64,000 bases of DNA, taken from Christensenellaceae bacterium OttesenSCG-928-K19. GTDB taxonomy: Bacteria > Bacillota > Clostridia > Christensenellales > Christensenellaceae. A program made the position numbers and the translations under genes. The stretch's first letter is position 1, and the number at the start of each line of letters is the position of its first letter. The notes below the pieces were generated by a model, which searched no databases, was not told the DNA's origin, and worked only from the letters and a program-made list of their open reading frames with translations. Below, piece after piece: positions 1-7,578 of the stretch. The stretch lies in assembly GCA_030266015.1 (NCBI GenBank), contig JAJDHD010000010.1, forward strand, positions 1 through 64,000, written 5' to 3'.

Positions 1-1093
1 CGCTTGCCAGCTTCTCCACGCGCTGCTCCAGCTTCTTTAGTCGCAACTCCATATCTTCCGTGTCCACATCCGTGGTATTGCTCGCCGCGCGCACTACCGC
101 CGCTATCAGCACCGCATTGGGTACACCGGCATATCTCAGCGTTGTTTGAACGCCGATCAACGCTTCCAGACTGCGCAACGTATTGGCACATTTATATGGA
201 TCGCGCACAGTCTTTGCCAACTCCTCAGAAAGCGCCACAATCGTGTCCCGCAATATATTATGCGCGGAAACACCACCTTGAAGCATTGAATCCACTAATG
301 CCAGTGCCTGCCCCGCGTTCTCACCTAAAATCGCCTGCGCAAGTTCTGTTATCTCCTGCGAATCCGCAATGCCAACCGTTTCGAACACCGTTTCCTTGGT
401 TAGCCTGTCCTGCGCCGCAATGCACTGATCCATAATGGAAAGCGCGTCGCGCATGGCTCCTTCCGCTTGCTGGGCAATCAGCTTTAAAGCATCTTCCTCA
501 TATTCTATGCCCTGCTTATCTGCCACAAACGCAAGCCGTGCCATAATATCCCGCTCTGTGATACGTTTAAAATCATAACGTTGGCAACGCGACAGGATGG
601 TCGCCGGCACTTTTCGTATTTCCGTTGTCGCCAATATAAATACCGCATGCGGCGGCGGCTCCTCCAGCGTTTTTAAGAGCGCGTTGAACGCCCCGGGCGA
701 CAGCATGTGCACCTCGTCTATAATATAGACCTTATACTTGCCCTGCGCGGGCAGAAGAGATACTTTCTCGCGTATGTCGCGCACATTATCCACGCCGTTG
801 TTAGACGCCGCGTCAATCTCCACAATATCCACAAACGCGTCCTTTTCAAACCCCTTGCAAACCTCGCATTCATGGCAAGGGTTGCCATTTTGCAGGTTCA
901 GGCAATTAAGCGCATTGGCAAAAATCTTTGCCGTACTCGTCTTCCCCGTACCTCGTGGGCCGCAAAACAAATACGCGTGGGAGGGCTTTCCTCCCGCCAC
1001 CTGATTTTTTAGTATATCTGTAATCTGTTGCTGGCCGTAAACATCGTCAAATGTATCTGGCCGGTACACCCGGTAAAGCGATTTGTATGACAT
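1..1093 (-). CDS. dnaX: DNA polymerase III gamma/tau subunit, N-terminal 364 residues (runs off the window)
   Basis: This is the clamp-loader ATPase of the replicative polymerase, which loads the sliding clamp onto DNA in the cytoplasm. Translating the minus strand from the ATG at 1093 gives MSYKSLYRVYRPDTFDDVYG, then the Walker A motif GPRGTGKT, a four-cysteine zinc module (CLNLQ.., CHECEVC), the Walker B DEVHML and a sensor-1 region (ILATTE), in the order known for DnaX. The reading frame is open to the window edge, so the C-terminal part is missing here. A GGAAGGA ribosome binding site precedes the ATG. The gene lies 13 nt behind the binding-protein-like gene and is probably co-transcribed with it. 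Identification is firm. Confidence 0.97.
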   Translation of the reverse strand, partial: MSYKSLYRVYRPDTFDDVYGQQQITDILKNQVAGGKPSHAYLFCGPRGTGKTSTAKIFANALNCLNLQNGNPCHECEVCKGFEKDAFVDIVEIDAASNNGVDNVRDIREKVSLLPAQGKYKVYIIDEVHMLSPGAFNALLKTLEEPPPHAVFILATTEIRKVPATILSRCQRYDFKRITERDIMARLAFVADKQGIEYEEDALKLIAQQAEGAMRDALSIMDQCIAAQDRLTKETVFETVGIADSQEITELAQAILGENAGQALALVDSMLQGGVSAHNILRDTIVALSEELAKTVRDPYKCANTLRSLEALIGVQTTLRYAGVPNAVLIAAVVRAASNTTDVDTEDMELRLKKLEQRVEKLAS

Positions 1094-1106
1094 TGCTGTC
1101 CTTCCT

Positions 1107-2366
1107 TTATGCTTCGGGCTGCGTGAACAACGCGTTAATATCCGCAATGTCCACTGAACTATAAACCAGCCCGGAATCCTTTTCTTTTACTGCCTCGTAG
1201 TATGAAGCAAGGTTGGCGTCGGTAATTGCCTCTGCGCCCGAGAATGTGTACACATAGTTTTCTTCGGGCAGCGCCTTGCCCTCGGCCAGGTTCTTTGCAA
1301 AGGCGTATACCACACCTCCGGTATTCTCCACCGATGTTATGGCATAGCACCGGATGTCCCCCGCCGTGGCCGAAACCATCTTTGTTGGCGCTTCCATTTC
1401 CTCATCCTCTTCCGCGCCGCCTGTGCCTGCTTCTTCCAGTTCAACCGACACTCCGCCATTTAAAAGCTCATACCATGTTTTTATAAAACGCACAGTGGCT
1501 ATCCCCGCAAACGCTTTAGGCGTAATATCGCTTTGCAGCCATGTACGAAACACATCATTTGAATTGTAATCAAACACCGCCATAGACTGCTTGGGCTCAC
1601 CGTTTTCTATAGAGGTTTTAATTTCATAGACTGCGTCCCACATCTCGTCATAATTACTGTCCACTTCCACTATGCCCTGCATTGCCTGCACCTGTTCGTC
1701 CGTCGCGTTCAGCACATCGGTCTGCTCCATTCCCGCGTCCTTCAAAAATTGTGCAAACTCTGCCGAAGCATCCTGCCTGCTGCCCACGTTCACCGCAAAG
1801 CCGCTGTCCGCCTCTATGTTATATGCTACCACGGGAATGCCGTTGCTTTTGGCAATCTCCGCAATCCTGCTGAAGTTATAAGGCTGTGTATTGGCTACCA
1901 CCAAAACAGAGGCGCCCTTGTTCACCATCGAATACACATCCTGTATCTGCTGGTTGGGACCACCGCGTGCGTCATATACCATCAGCTCGCCAATAACGCC
2001 CTGTGCCAAATCTTCTGCCGCGGCTTTTTCCAGGCCGCCCAAAAGCACCTCATCCTCCTCGCGCAGGGAAAGCAGCGTTACGCCAATCAAAAGCTCCTGC
2101 TGCGCAGACTCCTTTGTATCAAAGAGGGAACTGTCCGTGCCCGCAAGCCCAGCCAGTGTTTCCTCATCCACCCCTTCATAAATATCTTGCGGTTCCTCGG
2201 GCGTGGGCGTGGTTTTTTGCGTATTGCCGGTTGCAACAGGCACAATCACAAACACCACAAGAAGCACCGCAGCCGCAGCAGCGGCAATCAATAGAATGTT
2301 TTTGAACCGCTTAAAGAACCGCCGGATGTCCTTTTTCCAATGGCGGATCCTGCGTTCAGGCCTCAT
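1107..2366 (-). CDS. Membrane-anchored periplasmic-binding-protein-like protein
   Basis: This 419-residue protein has a basic N-terminus followed by one hydrophobic segment (about residues 23-46), so it is probably anchored with the bulk outside the cell. After a Pro/Glu-rich linker, residues from about 90 resemble type-1 sugar-binding proteins: an IGVTLLSL strand, the VYDARGGPNQQIQDV segment typical of ribose-binding folds, and VLVVANT. A strongly acidic loop (about residues 318-328) is inserted in the second lobe. There is no lipobox and no ABC permease nearby. The start is one nucleotide after the stop of the PHP gene and uses an AGAGGTAAT ribosome binding site, so the two are coupled. The ligand and role are unknown; sensing or scavenging is possible. 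Confidence 0.8.
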   Translation of the reverse strand: MRPERRIRHWKKDIRRFFKRFKNILLIAAAAAAVLLVVFVIVPVATGNTQKTTPTPEEPQDIYEGVDEETLAGLAGTDSSLFDTKESAQQELLIGVTLLSLREEDEVLLGGLEKAAAEDLAQGVIGELMVYDARGGPNQQIQDVYSMVNKGASVLVVANTQPYNFSRIAEIAKSNGIPVVAYNIEADSGFAVNVGSRQDASAEFAQFLKDAGMEQTDVLNATDEQVQAMQGIVEVDSNYDEMWDAVYEIKTSIENGEPKQSMAVFDYNSNDVFRTWLQSDITPKAFAGIATVRFIKTWYELLNGGVSVELEEAGTGGAEEDEEMEAPTKMVSATAGDIRCYAITSVENTGGVVYAFAKNLAEGKALPEENYVYTFSGAEAITDANLASYYEAVKEKDSGLVYSSVDIADINALFTQPEA

Positions 2367-2367
2367 A

Positions 2368-3087
2368 TTACCTCTTTCTCTCCTTCATGTAGCCCATAAA
2401 GCGCTCCAGCGTCGCGCTCACCACAAGCTCTTCCGGATAGCCGCACTCTTCTAACGCTTGTATTGCGTATTGGAATGTGCCCACATTGTAGCAGGAATGT
2501 GCATCTGAAGAAACGGTGATGCGCACATCGTGCTTTTTGCACAGCTTAATTATGTTCAGGCAATTTTCCCCGCTGCCCGCGCGCGCTTCAAACGAGTGGT
2601 TGTTCACCTCCACCATCTTACCCTGCTTTGCCGTTTCCTTCACCAGGGTTTCCGCATCTATAGGAATCGCCGGGTTGCCCGGATGCCCAATCACATCAAC
2701 ATATGGGTTCCTGATGGCATTCACCATCGCTGCCGTATTTTGCTCCACCGTGCCCACAATATAAGGCGTCACCTCGTCGTGTATGGATGCAATGACAAAT
2801 TCCAACACCTTCAGTTGCTTTTCCCCCACGTCCACTGTGCCTTCAAAATCCACGATATTAAGCTCCACACCCTTAATCAGGCGCACGCCTTCTATCATTT
2901 CCGGAATAAATTGCAGCGCGGATGTTAAAATATAGTTTGGTGCGCAAAATTCCAGCCCGGAGCCATGATCTGCGCAAACAAATCCCTCCAGCCCTTTTTC
3001 AAAGGCGAGCTGCGCGTTTTCCCGCAATGTGGAATACGCGTGCGCGCTTGCGACCGTGTGTGTGTGCGTATCAACCAATAACCTCAT
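2368..3087 (-). CDS. PHP-domain phosphoesterase (YcdX type)
   Basis: This is a single-domain PHP protein of 239 residues, a metal-dependent phosphatase family. Metal-ligand motifs are visible at the expected places: HTHT close to the N-terminus, DHG near residue 40, the acidic GVELNI, a mid-protein GHPGNP and a C-terminal SSDAH. The longer reading frame that begins at 3138 is unlikely, because the ATG at 3087 has a GGGAGAG ribosome binding site and starts directly before the first strand (MRLLVDTHTHT). It leads a tight run with the binding-protein-like gene and dnaX. The natural substrate of this subgroup is not known to me. Confidence 0.9.
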   Translation of the reverse strand: MRLLVDTHTHTVASAHAYSTLRENAQLAFEKGLEGFVCADHGSGLEFCAPNYILTSALQFIPEMIEGVRLIKGVELNIVDFEGTVDVGEKQLKVLEFVIASIHDEVTPYIVGTVEQNTAAMVNAIRNPYVDVIGHPGNPAIPIDAETLVKETAKQGKMVEVNNHSFEARAGSGENCLNIIKLCKKHDVRITVSSDAHSCYNVGTFQYAIQALEECGYPEELVVSATLERFMGYMKERKR

Positions 3088-3209
3088 GAAACACTCTCCC
3101 AGTAAAATAATATGCGTTTTTCGTGCGTTTTTCCGCACAGAATAAATTATACACTAATTGCCATTGAAAAGGAACACCGTATTTCCCCGCACCTGCCATC
3201 AAAACCACA

Positions 3210-4061
3210 TTACAAGCCATTCTCCCGCGCATAGTAAAACAGGTATTGCTGTGCAATCCCGGCCTGTGCGCCAAACCGTTCCACAGCATAACTTTGAATC
3301 TTTTTTATATCCTCCACCCCATACAGCTCTTTCATCACACGCCGAACCCACACATCCGCGGGAAAGGCCTGTGTTTTGCCATAAGCAAACAGCAGCACGC
3401 AATCCGCCACCTTTGGCCCCACGCCGGGCAGTTGCTCCAGCTCCATTTTTGCCGACTCATATGGCATATCATATAATTGATCAAGGTTAAATCCAGCCAA
3501 AACAGCACATGCAGTGCCAAGAATATACGGCGCGCGGTAACCGCAGCCGCATTCCTTCAACTGCACCTCACTCATACCCGCCAACTGTGCGGGTGTGGGG
3601 AAAGCATGATATTCTCCCCCCTCGCAAGCAAATGCCGTACCACACGCTTCACAGATCTTTTTTATAATACCACGGATGCGTTTCACATTATTGTTTGTGG
3701 AAATAATAAAAGAAATCAACGTTTCAAAAGGTTCCTGCCGCAGTACCCGCAGTCCCGGAGCATATTCACAGCCTCGCTTCAACGCTTCGTCAGCACAATC
3801 CACAAACAAGCCCGCGTAATCACGATCAAGGTCGAAATATCCACGCCAAATCTCTGCAAACTCTTCTTCCGTCACCGGAAACAAACAAACCGTATCCTCT
3901 TTTTTTTGCACACGTAAAAAATGGCCAAAGGCAACCCCCTCATACACCCCATCCCCAACATCGGTAAAACGGAATGCCTGGCCGTTTTCAAATATATGCA
4001 CCGGATCAAATGCCGCAAGGCCGGTAATCCGCGCTTCTTTTCCTTTAAATGAGATTTCCAT
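3210..4061 (-). CDS. 8-oxoguanine DNA glycosylase, OGG1 type
   Basis: This base-excision repair enzyme removes oxidised guanine. It has the OGG1 N-terminal domain (about residues 1-105) followed by the helix-hairpin-helix GPD module. The LPGVGPKVADC segment holds the expected catalytic Lys, and the conserved Asp lies in FPADVW about 20 residues later. There is no C-terminal iron-sulphur cluster, as in OGG1 and unlike EndoIII. The product is 283 residues from the ATG at 4061. An in-frame ATG at 4079 also exists but would lie upstream of a likely -10 box (TGCTATACT), so 4061 is preferred and the mRNA may be leaderless. Family assignment is firm; the start is less so. Confidence 0.92.
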   Translation of the reverse strand: MEISFKGKEARITGLAAFDPVHIFENGQAFRFTDVGDGVYEGVAFGHFLRVQKKEDTVCLFPVTEEEFAEIWRGYFDLDRDYAGLFVDCADEALKRGCEYAPGLRVLRQEPFETLISFIISTNNNVKRIRGIIKKICEACGTAFACEGGEYHAFPTPAQLAGMSEVQLKECGCGYRAPYILGTACAVLAGFNLDQLYDMPYESAKMELEQLPGVGPKVADCVLLFAYGKTQAFPADVWVRRVMKELYGVEDIKKIQSYAVERFGAQAGIAQQYLFYYARENGL

Positions 4062-4067
4062 TGCTAT

Positions 4068-4076
4068 AGTATAGCA
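4068..4076 (-). promoter_or_regulatory. Extended -10 promoter of the glycosylase gene
   Basis: On the minus strand the sequence TGCTATACT forms an extended -10 element. Its expected transcription start, about 7 nt further, coincides with the ATG at 4061. No convincing -35 box and no ribosome binding site are seen. This suggests a leaderless message, an inference from sequence only. Confidence 0.45.
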
Positions 4077-4206
4077 CACAAAACCGCAAAACAGCGCGTT
4101 ACAAACACCTTTTTACATACTGGTCATCTTTTGACTTCTCAAAGCGTTAAACATTGTTATATTTTTTGTTCATTGTTTTATCACAGTTTTTACAAAGTCA
4201 TTTGTA

Positions 4207-4240
4207 TAAAAAACAGGATGCCCTTTAACCGAGCATCCCG
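4207..4240 (-). terminator. Rho-independent terminator after rpmA
   Basis: On the minus strand a GGATGC/GCATCC stem (4233-4238 with 4216-4221) with flanking G/C pairs is followed by six T residues (4208-4213). It lies 17 nt beyond the rpmA stop and closes the rplU-rpmA unit. Confidence 0.85.
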
Positions 4241-4256
4241 CTTTGTTTTACTATGA

Positions 4257-4511
4257 TTAGTTACTGTATATGCTGACTTGCTTTTTGTCACGGCCTTTGC
4301 GTTCAAACTTCACAATACCGCTCACCAGGGCAAACAATGTATCATCGCCACCGCGGCCAACGTTAATACCCGGATGGATCTTCGTGCCCCTCTGGCGCAC
4401 CAGTATGTTCCCCGCGAGCACATACTGCCCGTCAGCGCGCTTCACGCCCAGGCGTTTGGACTCTGAATCCCTGCCGTTACGTGAGCTACCTACACCTTTC
4501 TTATGTGCCAT
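4257..4511 (-). CDS. rpmA: Ribosomal protein bL27
   Basis: This is the large-subunit ribosomal protein whose N-terminus reaches the peptidyl transferase centre. The product is 84 residues and begins [20 protein letters not shown], the full family signature. Most Firmicutes make bL27 with an extra N-terminal stretch ending in FFA that the protease Prp removes, and encode Prp between rplU and rpmA. Here the extension is absent and the rplU-rpmA gap is only 41 nt, with no room for prp. It is co-transcribed with rplU and followed by a clear terminator. Confidence 0.98.
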   Translation of the reverse strand: MAHKKGVGSSRNGRDSESKRLGVKRADGQYVLAGNILVRQRGTKIHPGINVGRGGDDTLFALVSGIVKFERKGRDKKQVSIYSN

Positions 4512-4552
4512 ATCAAAACACCTCTTTTCTCAGTGAATAATCCTTTATTTCT

Positions 4553-5206
4553 TTATTCCGACTTGTCTTCCTTCTTTGCAGCGGGCTTCTTCGCTGCCGG
4601 CTTTTTCTCTGCGGGTGCTTTTGCTGCCGCCGCTTTTGCCGTTGTCGCTTTCTTTGCCGCCGGTTTCTTCTCCGCCGCTTTCGCGGTAGTTTTCTTTTCG
4701 GTTGCCGCCTTTGCTGTTGTTGCCTTCTTTGCCGCAGGCTTCTTTTCCGCCGCCGGTTTATCTGCTGTTTTTGCTGCCGGCTTCTTCTCCGTGGCTGCTT
4801 TTGTAGCCGCTTTTGCCGCTGGCTTCTTCTCTTCCGCAGCTTTTTCCGCCGCCTTTGCTGCCTTGGGCTTTGTATCCTTCATATTGGCTACATCAACTTC
4901 CTCGCCAATACCCACGATCTCTACCTTTGTAAACGGCTGCCTGTGACCCTGCTTCTTGCGGTAATCTTTTTTGGCCTTGTATTTGAATACAATTACCTTT
5001 TTGGCTTTGCCCTGCCCAATCACCTTGCCTGTTACCACTACATCCTTCAGCACAGGGTTCCCCACCTGTACCTTTTTTCCATCTGCGGTCAGCAATGCTT
5101 CAAATGTCACCTTGGAACCAATCTCGGCGTCCAGTTTCTCCACCTTAATTACATTCCCTTTTTCCACTTTGAACTGCTTGCCGCCGGTCTTTATGACTGC
5201 GTACAT
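4553..5206 (-). CDS. rplU: Ribosomal protein bL21 with a long Lys/Ala/Pro-rich C-terminal tail
   Basis: Residues 1 to about 102 are a normal bL21 ([17 protein letters not shown] start; [15 protein letters not shown] near the end of the family domain). The remaining 115 or so residues are a low-complexity tail built from repeats such as [14 protein letters not shown] and AEKKPA, very basic and reminiscent of histone H1 tails. Ordinary bL21 is about 103 residues, so the tail doubles the protein. The upstream in-frame start at 5266 is rejected because the ATG at 5206 has a GGAGGG ribosome binding site and matches the family start. A strong promoter lies 93 nt upstream. The role of the tail is unknown; RNA binding is a plausible inference. 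Confidence 0.97.
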   Translation of the reverse strand: MYAVIKTGGKQFKVEKGNVIKVEKLDAEIGSKVTFEALLTADGKKVQVGNPVLKDVVVTGKVIGQGKAKKVIVFKYKAKKDYRKKQGHRQPFTKVEIVGIGEEVDVANMKDTKPKAAKAAEKAAEEKKPAAKAATKAATEKKPAAKTADKPAAEKKPAAKKATTAKAATEKKTTAKAAEKKPAAKKATTAKAAAAKAPAEKKPAAKKPAAKKEDKSE

Positions 5207-5298
5207 TTTCTCTTTCCCTCCAGGGTTTAGTCTCGCCGCAAATCGGTCTGTTTTCAACGAAAACACGTTACTACCTTATGCGAGCGGCTCAATTTAAA

Positions 5299-5327
5299 AT
5301 AATATCACAGCGCCATATGCTTGTCAA
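5299..5327 (-). promoter_or_regulatory. Promoter of rplU-rpmA
   Basis: On the minus strand TTGACA (5322-5327) and TATTAT (5299-5304) are separated by exactly 17 nt. The element overlaps the last codons of rng and leaves an untranslated leader of about 85 nt before rplU. That leader could hold a ribosomal-protein autoregulatory RNA, but I cannot confirm a known leader fold by eye. Confidence 0.8.
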
Positions 5328-6853
5328 CAAAAAACCTGTGCGCCGTTTGGAACATCCTTCTCTATAATAGGCAACACTTTGATTTGCTCCGGGTGCATAC
5401 CCTTTATTCCCTTAATATAAAACTGTACTGTCTCATATGGGGGCAATACCGCCTGATTCTGGTTGTTTTTATTTACAATATATTCCTCCAGCGCAGGCGA
5501 TACCTCCACAAGGTATTTGGCGTTGCCGCCTTCCTTCACTGTGCGGCCCACCTCCCGGCGCACGCGCATCGCCATATTGTCAAGGTTATAAATAAACCCG
5601 CTGCCACCACAGGTGGGGCAGGTTGTCTGGGTCAACGCCGAAAGCTTGCGACGCATCTTTTTGCGCGTCATCTCCACCAGTCCCAGCTCCGTCATGCCCA
5701 GCACGTTTGATTTTGTGCGGTCACGGTGCAGCGCTTCCTCCAGCTTTTGCACTACGAGCTGCTTGTTTTCATCCACTTCCATATCGATAAAATCGATAAC
5801 GATAATCCCGCTGATGTCGCGCAGTCGTAGCTGCCGGGCAATCTCCTCCGCCGCCTCAATATTGGCGTTGAGTATTGTATCCTGCAGGTTATCTTCCCCA
5901 ATATATTTGCCGGTATTCACATCAATCACTGTCAGCGCTTCTGTCTCATCAATCACCAGATAACAACCGTTTTTCAGCCACACCTTGCGAGACAGCGCTT
6001 TTTCAATCTTGTCTTCGATGGCAAAGTTGTCGAATATATTTCCCTCATCCTCATATAGCGTCAGCCTGTCCACCATTGTAGGGGAAATAATATTGACAAG
6101 GGCCGTGATCTTTTCAAAATAATCCTTGTCATTGATAATAAATTCTTCTACATCCTCTGTAAAGAGATCGCGCGCTGTACGGAATAACAAATTTTCTTCC
6201 GCATGGATCAGCCGTGGCGCGGTTAAAAAATCCGCCTTTCCGCATACCCTGTCCCACAGCCTTGAATAAAAATTGACCTCAGCCGCAATTTCTTCCTCCG
6301 AAGCGTGCTCCGCCGCCGTGCGCAGAATCAGCCCCATGCCTTCCGGCTTAATACGCACCGCCAACTCTTTCAAACGTTCGCGCTCTTCCTCATTTTCTAT
6401 CCTGCGCGACACCCCAATATGATCTACGGTGGGCATAAGCACCAGCAGCCTCCCAGGAAGTGTAACATGTGTTGTTACCCGCGCGCCTTTGTTTCCACCC
6501 GGCTGCTTTAGCACCTGCACCACAATCTCTTGGTTCTGTTGTAAAATATCCTTTATATTGGGCACATCCAGCTTGCGCTTAATCTGCTCGCCTTCCGCTG
6601 CCGCGTCAAATTCAAAATCCTGCTCATCACACAGAATGTCGCCCGCATACAAAAAGGCATTCTTCTCCAGTCCAACGTCCACAAACGCCGCCTGCATTCC
6701 CGGCAATATATTGGCAACCCTGCCTTTATATATATTGCCCACCAGCCGTTCCTTGCCGCGCATTTCCACCTGCACTTCCACAAGGCTTCCCTCCTCAATC
6801 AGCGCAACACGCGCCTCATGGGGGTTCACATCGGCTATTATTTTTTTCACCAT
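5324..6853 (-). CDS. rng: Ribonuclease G/E family endoribonuclease
   Basis: This 509-residue enzyme is the short RNase G form, for rRNA and mRNA processing at the cytoplasmic side. An N-terminal S1 domain (GNIYKGRVANILPGMQAAFVDVG) is followed by the catalytic region with the two metal-binding aspartates in LTVIDVNTGKY and IIVIDFIDM, then the zinc-link motif CPTCGGSG. The long C-terminal scaffold of RNase E is absent. It follows the two TIGR03960/TIGR03936 genes with a gap of 41 nt, a gene order common in Clostridia, and is probably their operon partner. Its 3' end overlaps the rplU promoter. Confidence 0.97.
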   Translation of the reverse strand: MVKKIIADVNPHEARVALIEEGSLVEVQVEMRGKERLVGNIYKGRVANILPGMQAAFVDVGLEKNAFLYAGDILCDEQDFEFDAAAEGEQIKRKLDVPNIKDILQQNQEIVVQVLKQPGGNKGARVTTHVTLPGRLLVLMPTVDHIGVSRRIENEEERERLKELAVRIKPEGMGLILRTAAEHASEEEIAAEVNFYSRLWDRVCGKADFLTAPRLIHAEENLLFRTARDLFTEDVEEFIINDKDYFEKITALVNIISPTMVDRLTLYEDEGNIFDNFAIEDKIEKALSRKVWLKNGCYLVIDETEALTVIDVNTGKYIGEDNLQDTILNANIEAAEEIARQLRLRDISGIIVIDFIDMEVDENKQLVVQKLEEALHRDRTKSNVLGMTELGLVEMTRKKMRRKLSALTQTTCPTCGGSGFIYNLDNMAMRVRREVGRTVKEGGNAKYLVEVSPALEEYIVNKNNQNQAVLPPYETVQFYIKGIKGMHPEQIKVLPIIEKDVPNGAQVFC

Positions 6854-6894
6854 TTAAAACTCCTTCTCATCAGCAAACAACAAACTTTCTATCT

Positions 6895-7578
6895 TCAGCA
6901 GCCGGCAGCCGCCTTTTCTTTCAACGCTGTAAACGGCAGCACTCCGCCGCCAATCTTTCCATAACACTCCAACCGGCAGATTTCATAATCCGCAGCCACT
7001 CCCGCTTCGCTTAGCACCGCTTCCGCCAGCACCGCCGGGTTCAACGCGCCATCATTGGTGTTTTTCAGCAATGCATACAGCACACTGCCATCCACACTAA
7101 GTTGCCGGATTAACGGGACAATATCCACAGGCTTTCCGCGCCTGTCGTTTGCGATATAGCTTTCGCTCTGCGAAATCTTTTGAACCGTGTCTTTTATTTT
7201 AACACAATCTGCTTCATTTTCAACTGTAAATGAAATGGAGTATGCCGCACTGTCGTTCAGCGACATCAATTTTTTGTTCCCCGTGACCTCAAAGACATCC
7301 AAAATTTGAATATCACTTGTAAAAACAGCGTTCAAATCGCTTTTCACCGTAGATATATCCGCCCCATCCTGCATTCGCATCTCCAGATAATCGCCGTTTG
7401 TGGCATACCCCACAGACAATGGGGAAGCAAACGACATCAGTATATGCGGGTTAAACCCTTGTGAATAGACCACATCGATCCCCGCCCGGCGGACCGCCCT
7501 GCCAAATGCCCGCTGCATATCCAGATGAGAAATATAGTTTGCCGCGCCTTTGCGCATATATTTCAGTACAACCCTCAT
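6895..7578 (-). CDS. TIGR03936 family radical-SAM-associated protein (DUF2344)
   Basis: This 227-residue protein begins MRVVLKYMRKGAANYISHLD and shows the family features GFNPHILMSFASPLSVGY. It is almost always encoded directly after the TIGR03960 radical SAM protein or as its C-terminal extension. Here the two genes overlap as ATGA (start at 7578, neighbour's stop at 7575-7577), which argues for translational coupling and fixes the start; the longer frame from 7632 is not needed. The biochemical role is not established; the fixed neighbourhood with RNase G, bL21 and bL27 suggests RNA modification or processing. Confidence 0.93.
   Translation of the reverse strand: MRVVLKYMRKGAANYISHLDMQRAFGRAVRRAGIDVVYSQGFNPHILMSFASPLSVGYATNGDYLEMRMQDGADISTVKSDLNAVFTSDIQILDVFEVTGNKKLMSLNDSAAYSISFTVENEADCVKIKDTVQKISQSESYIANDRRGKPVDIVPLIRQLSVDGSVLYALLKNTNDGALNPAVLAEAVLSEAGVAADYEICRLECYGKIGGGVLPFTALKEKAAAGC

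Noticed and set aside
4503-4946. Plus-strand frame rich in Ala/Phe
   Set aside because: It is the mirror of the repetitive rplU tail; the repeats of the real gene keep it open.
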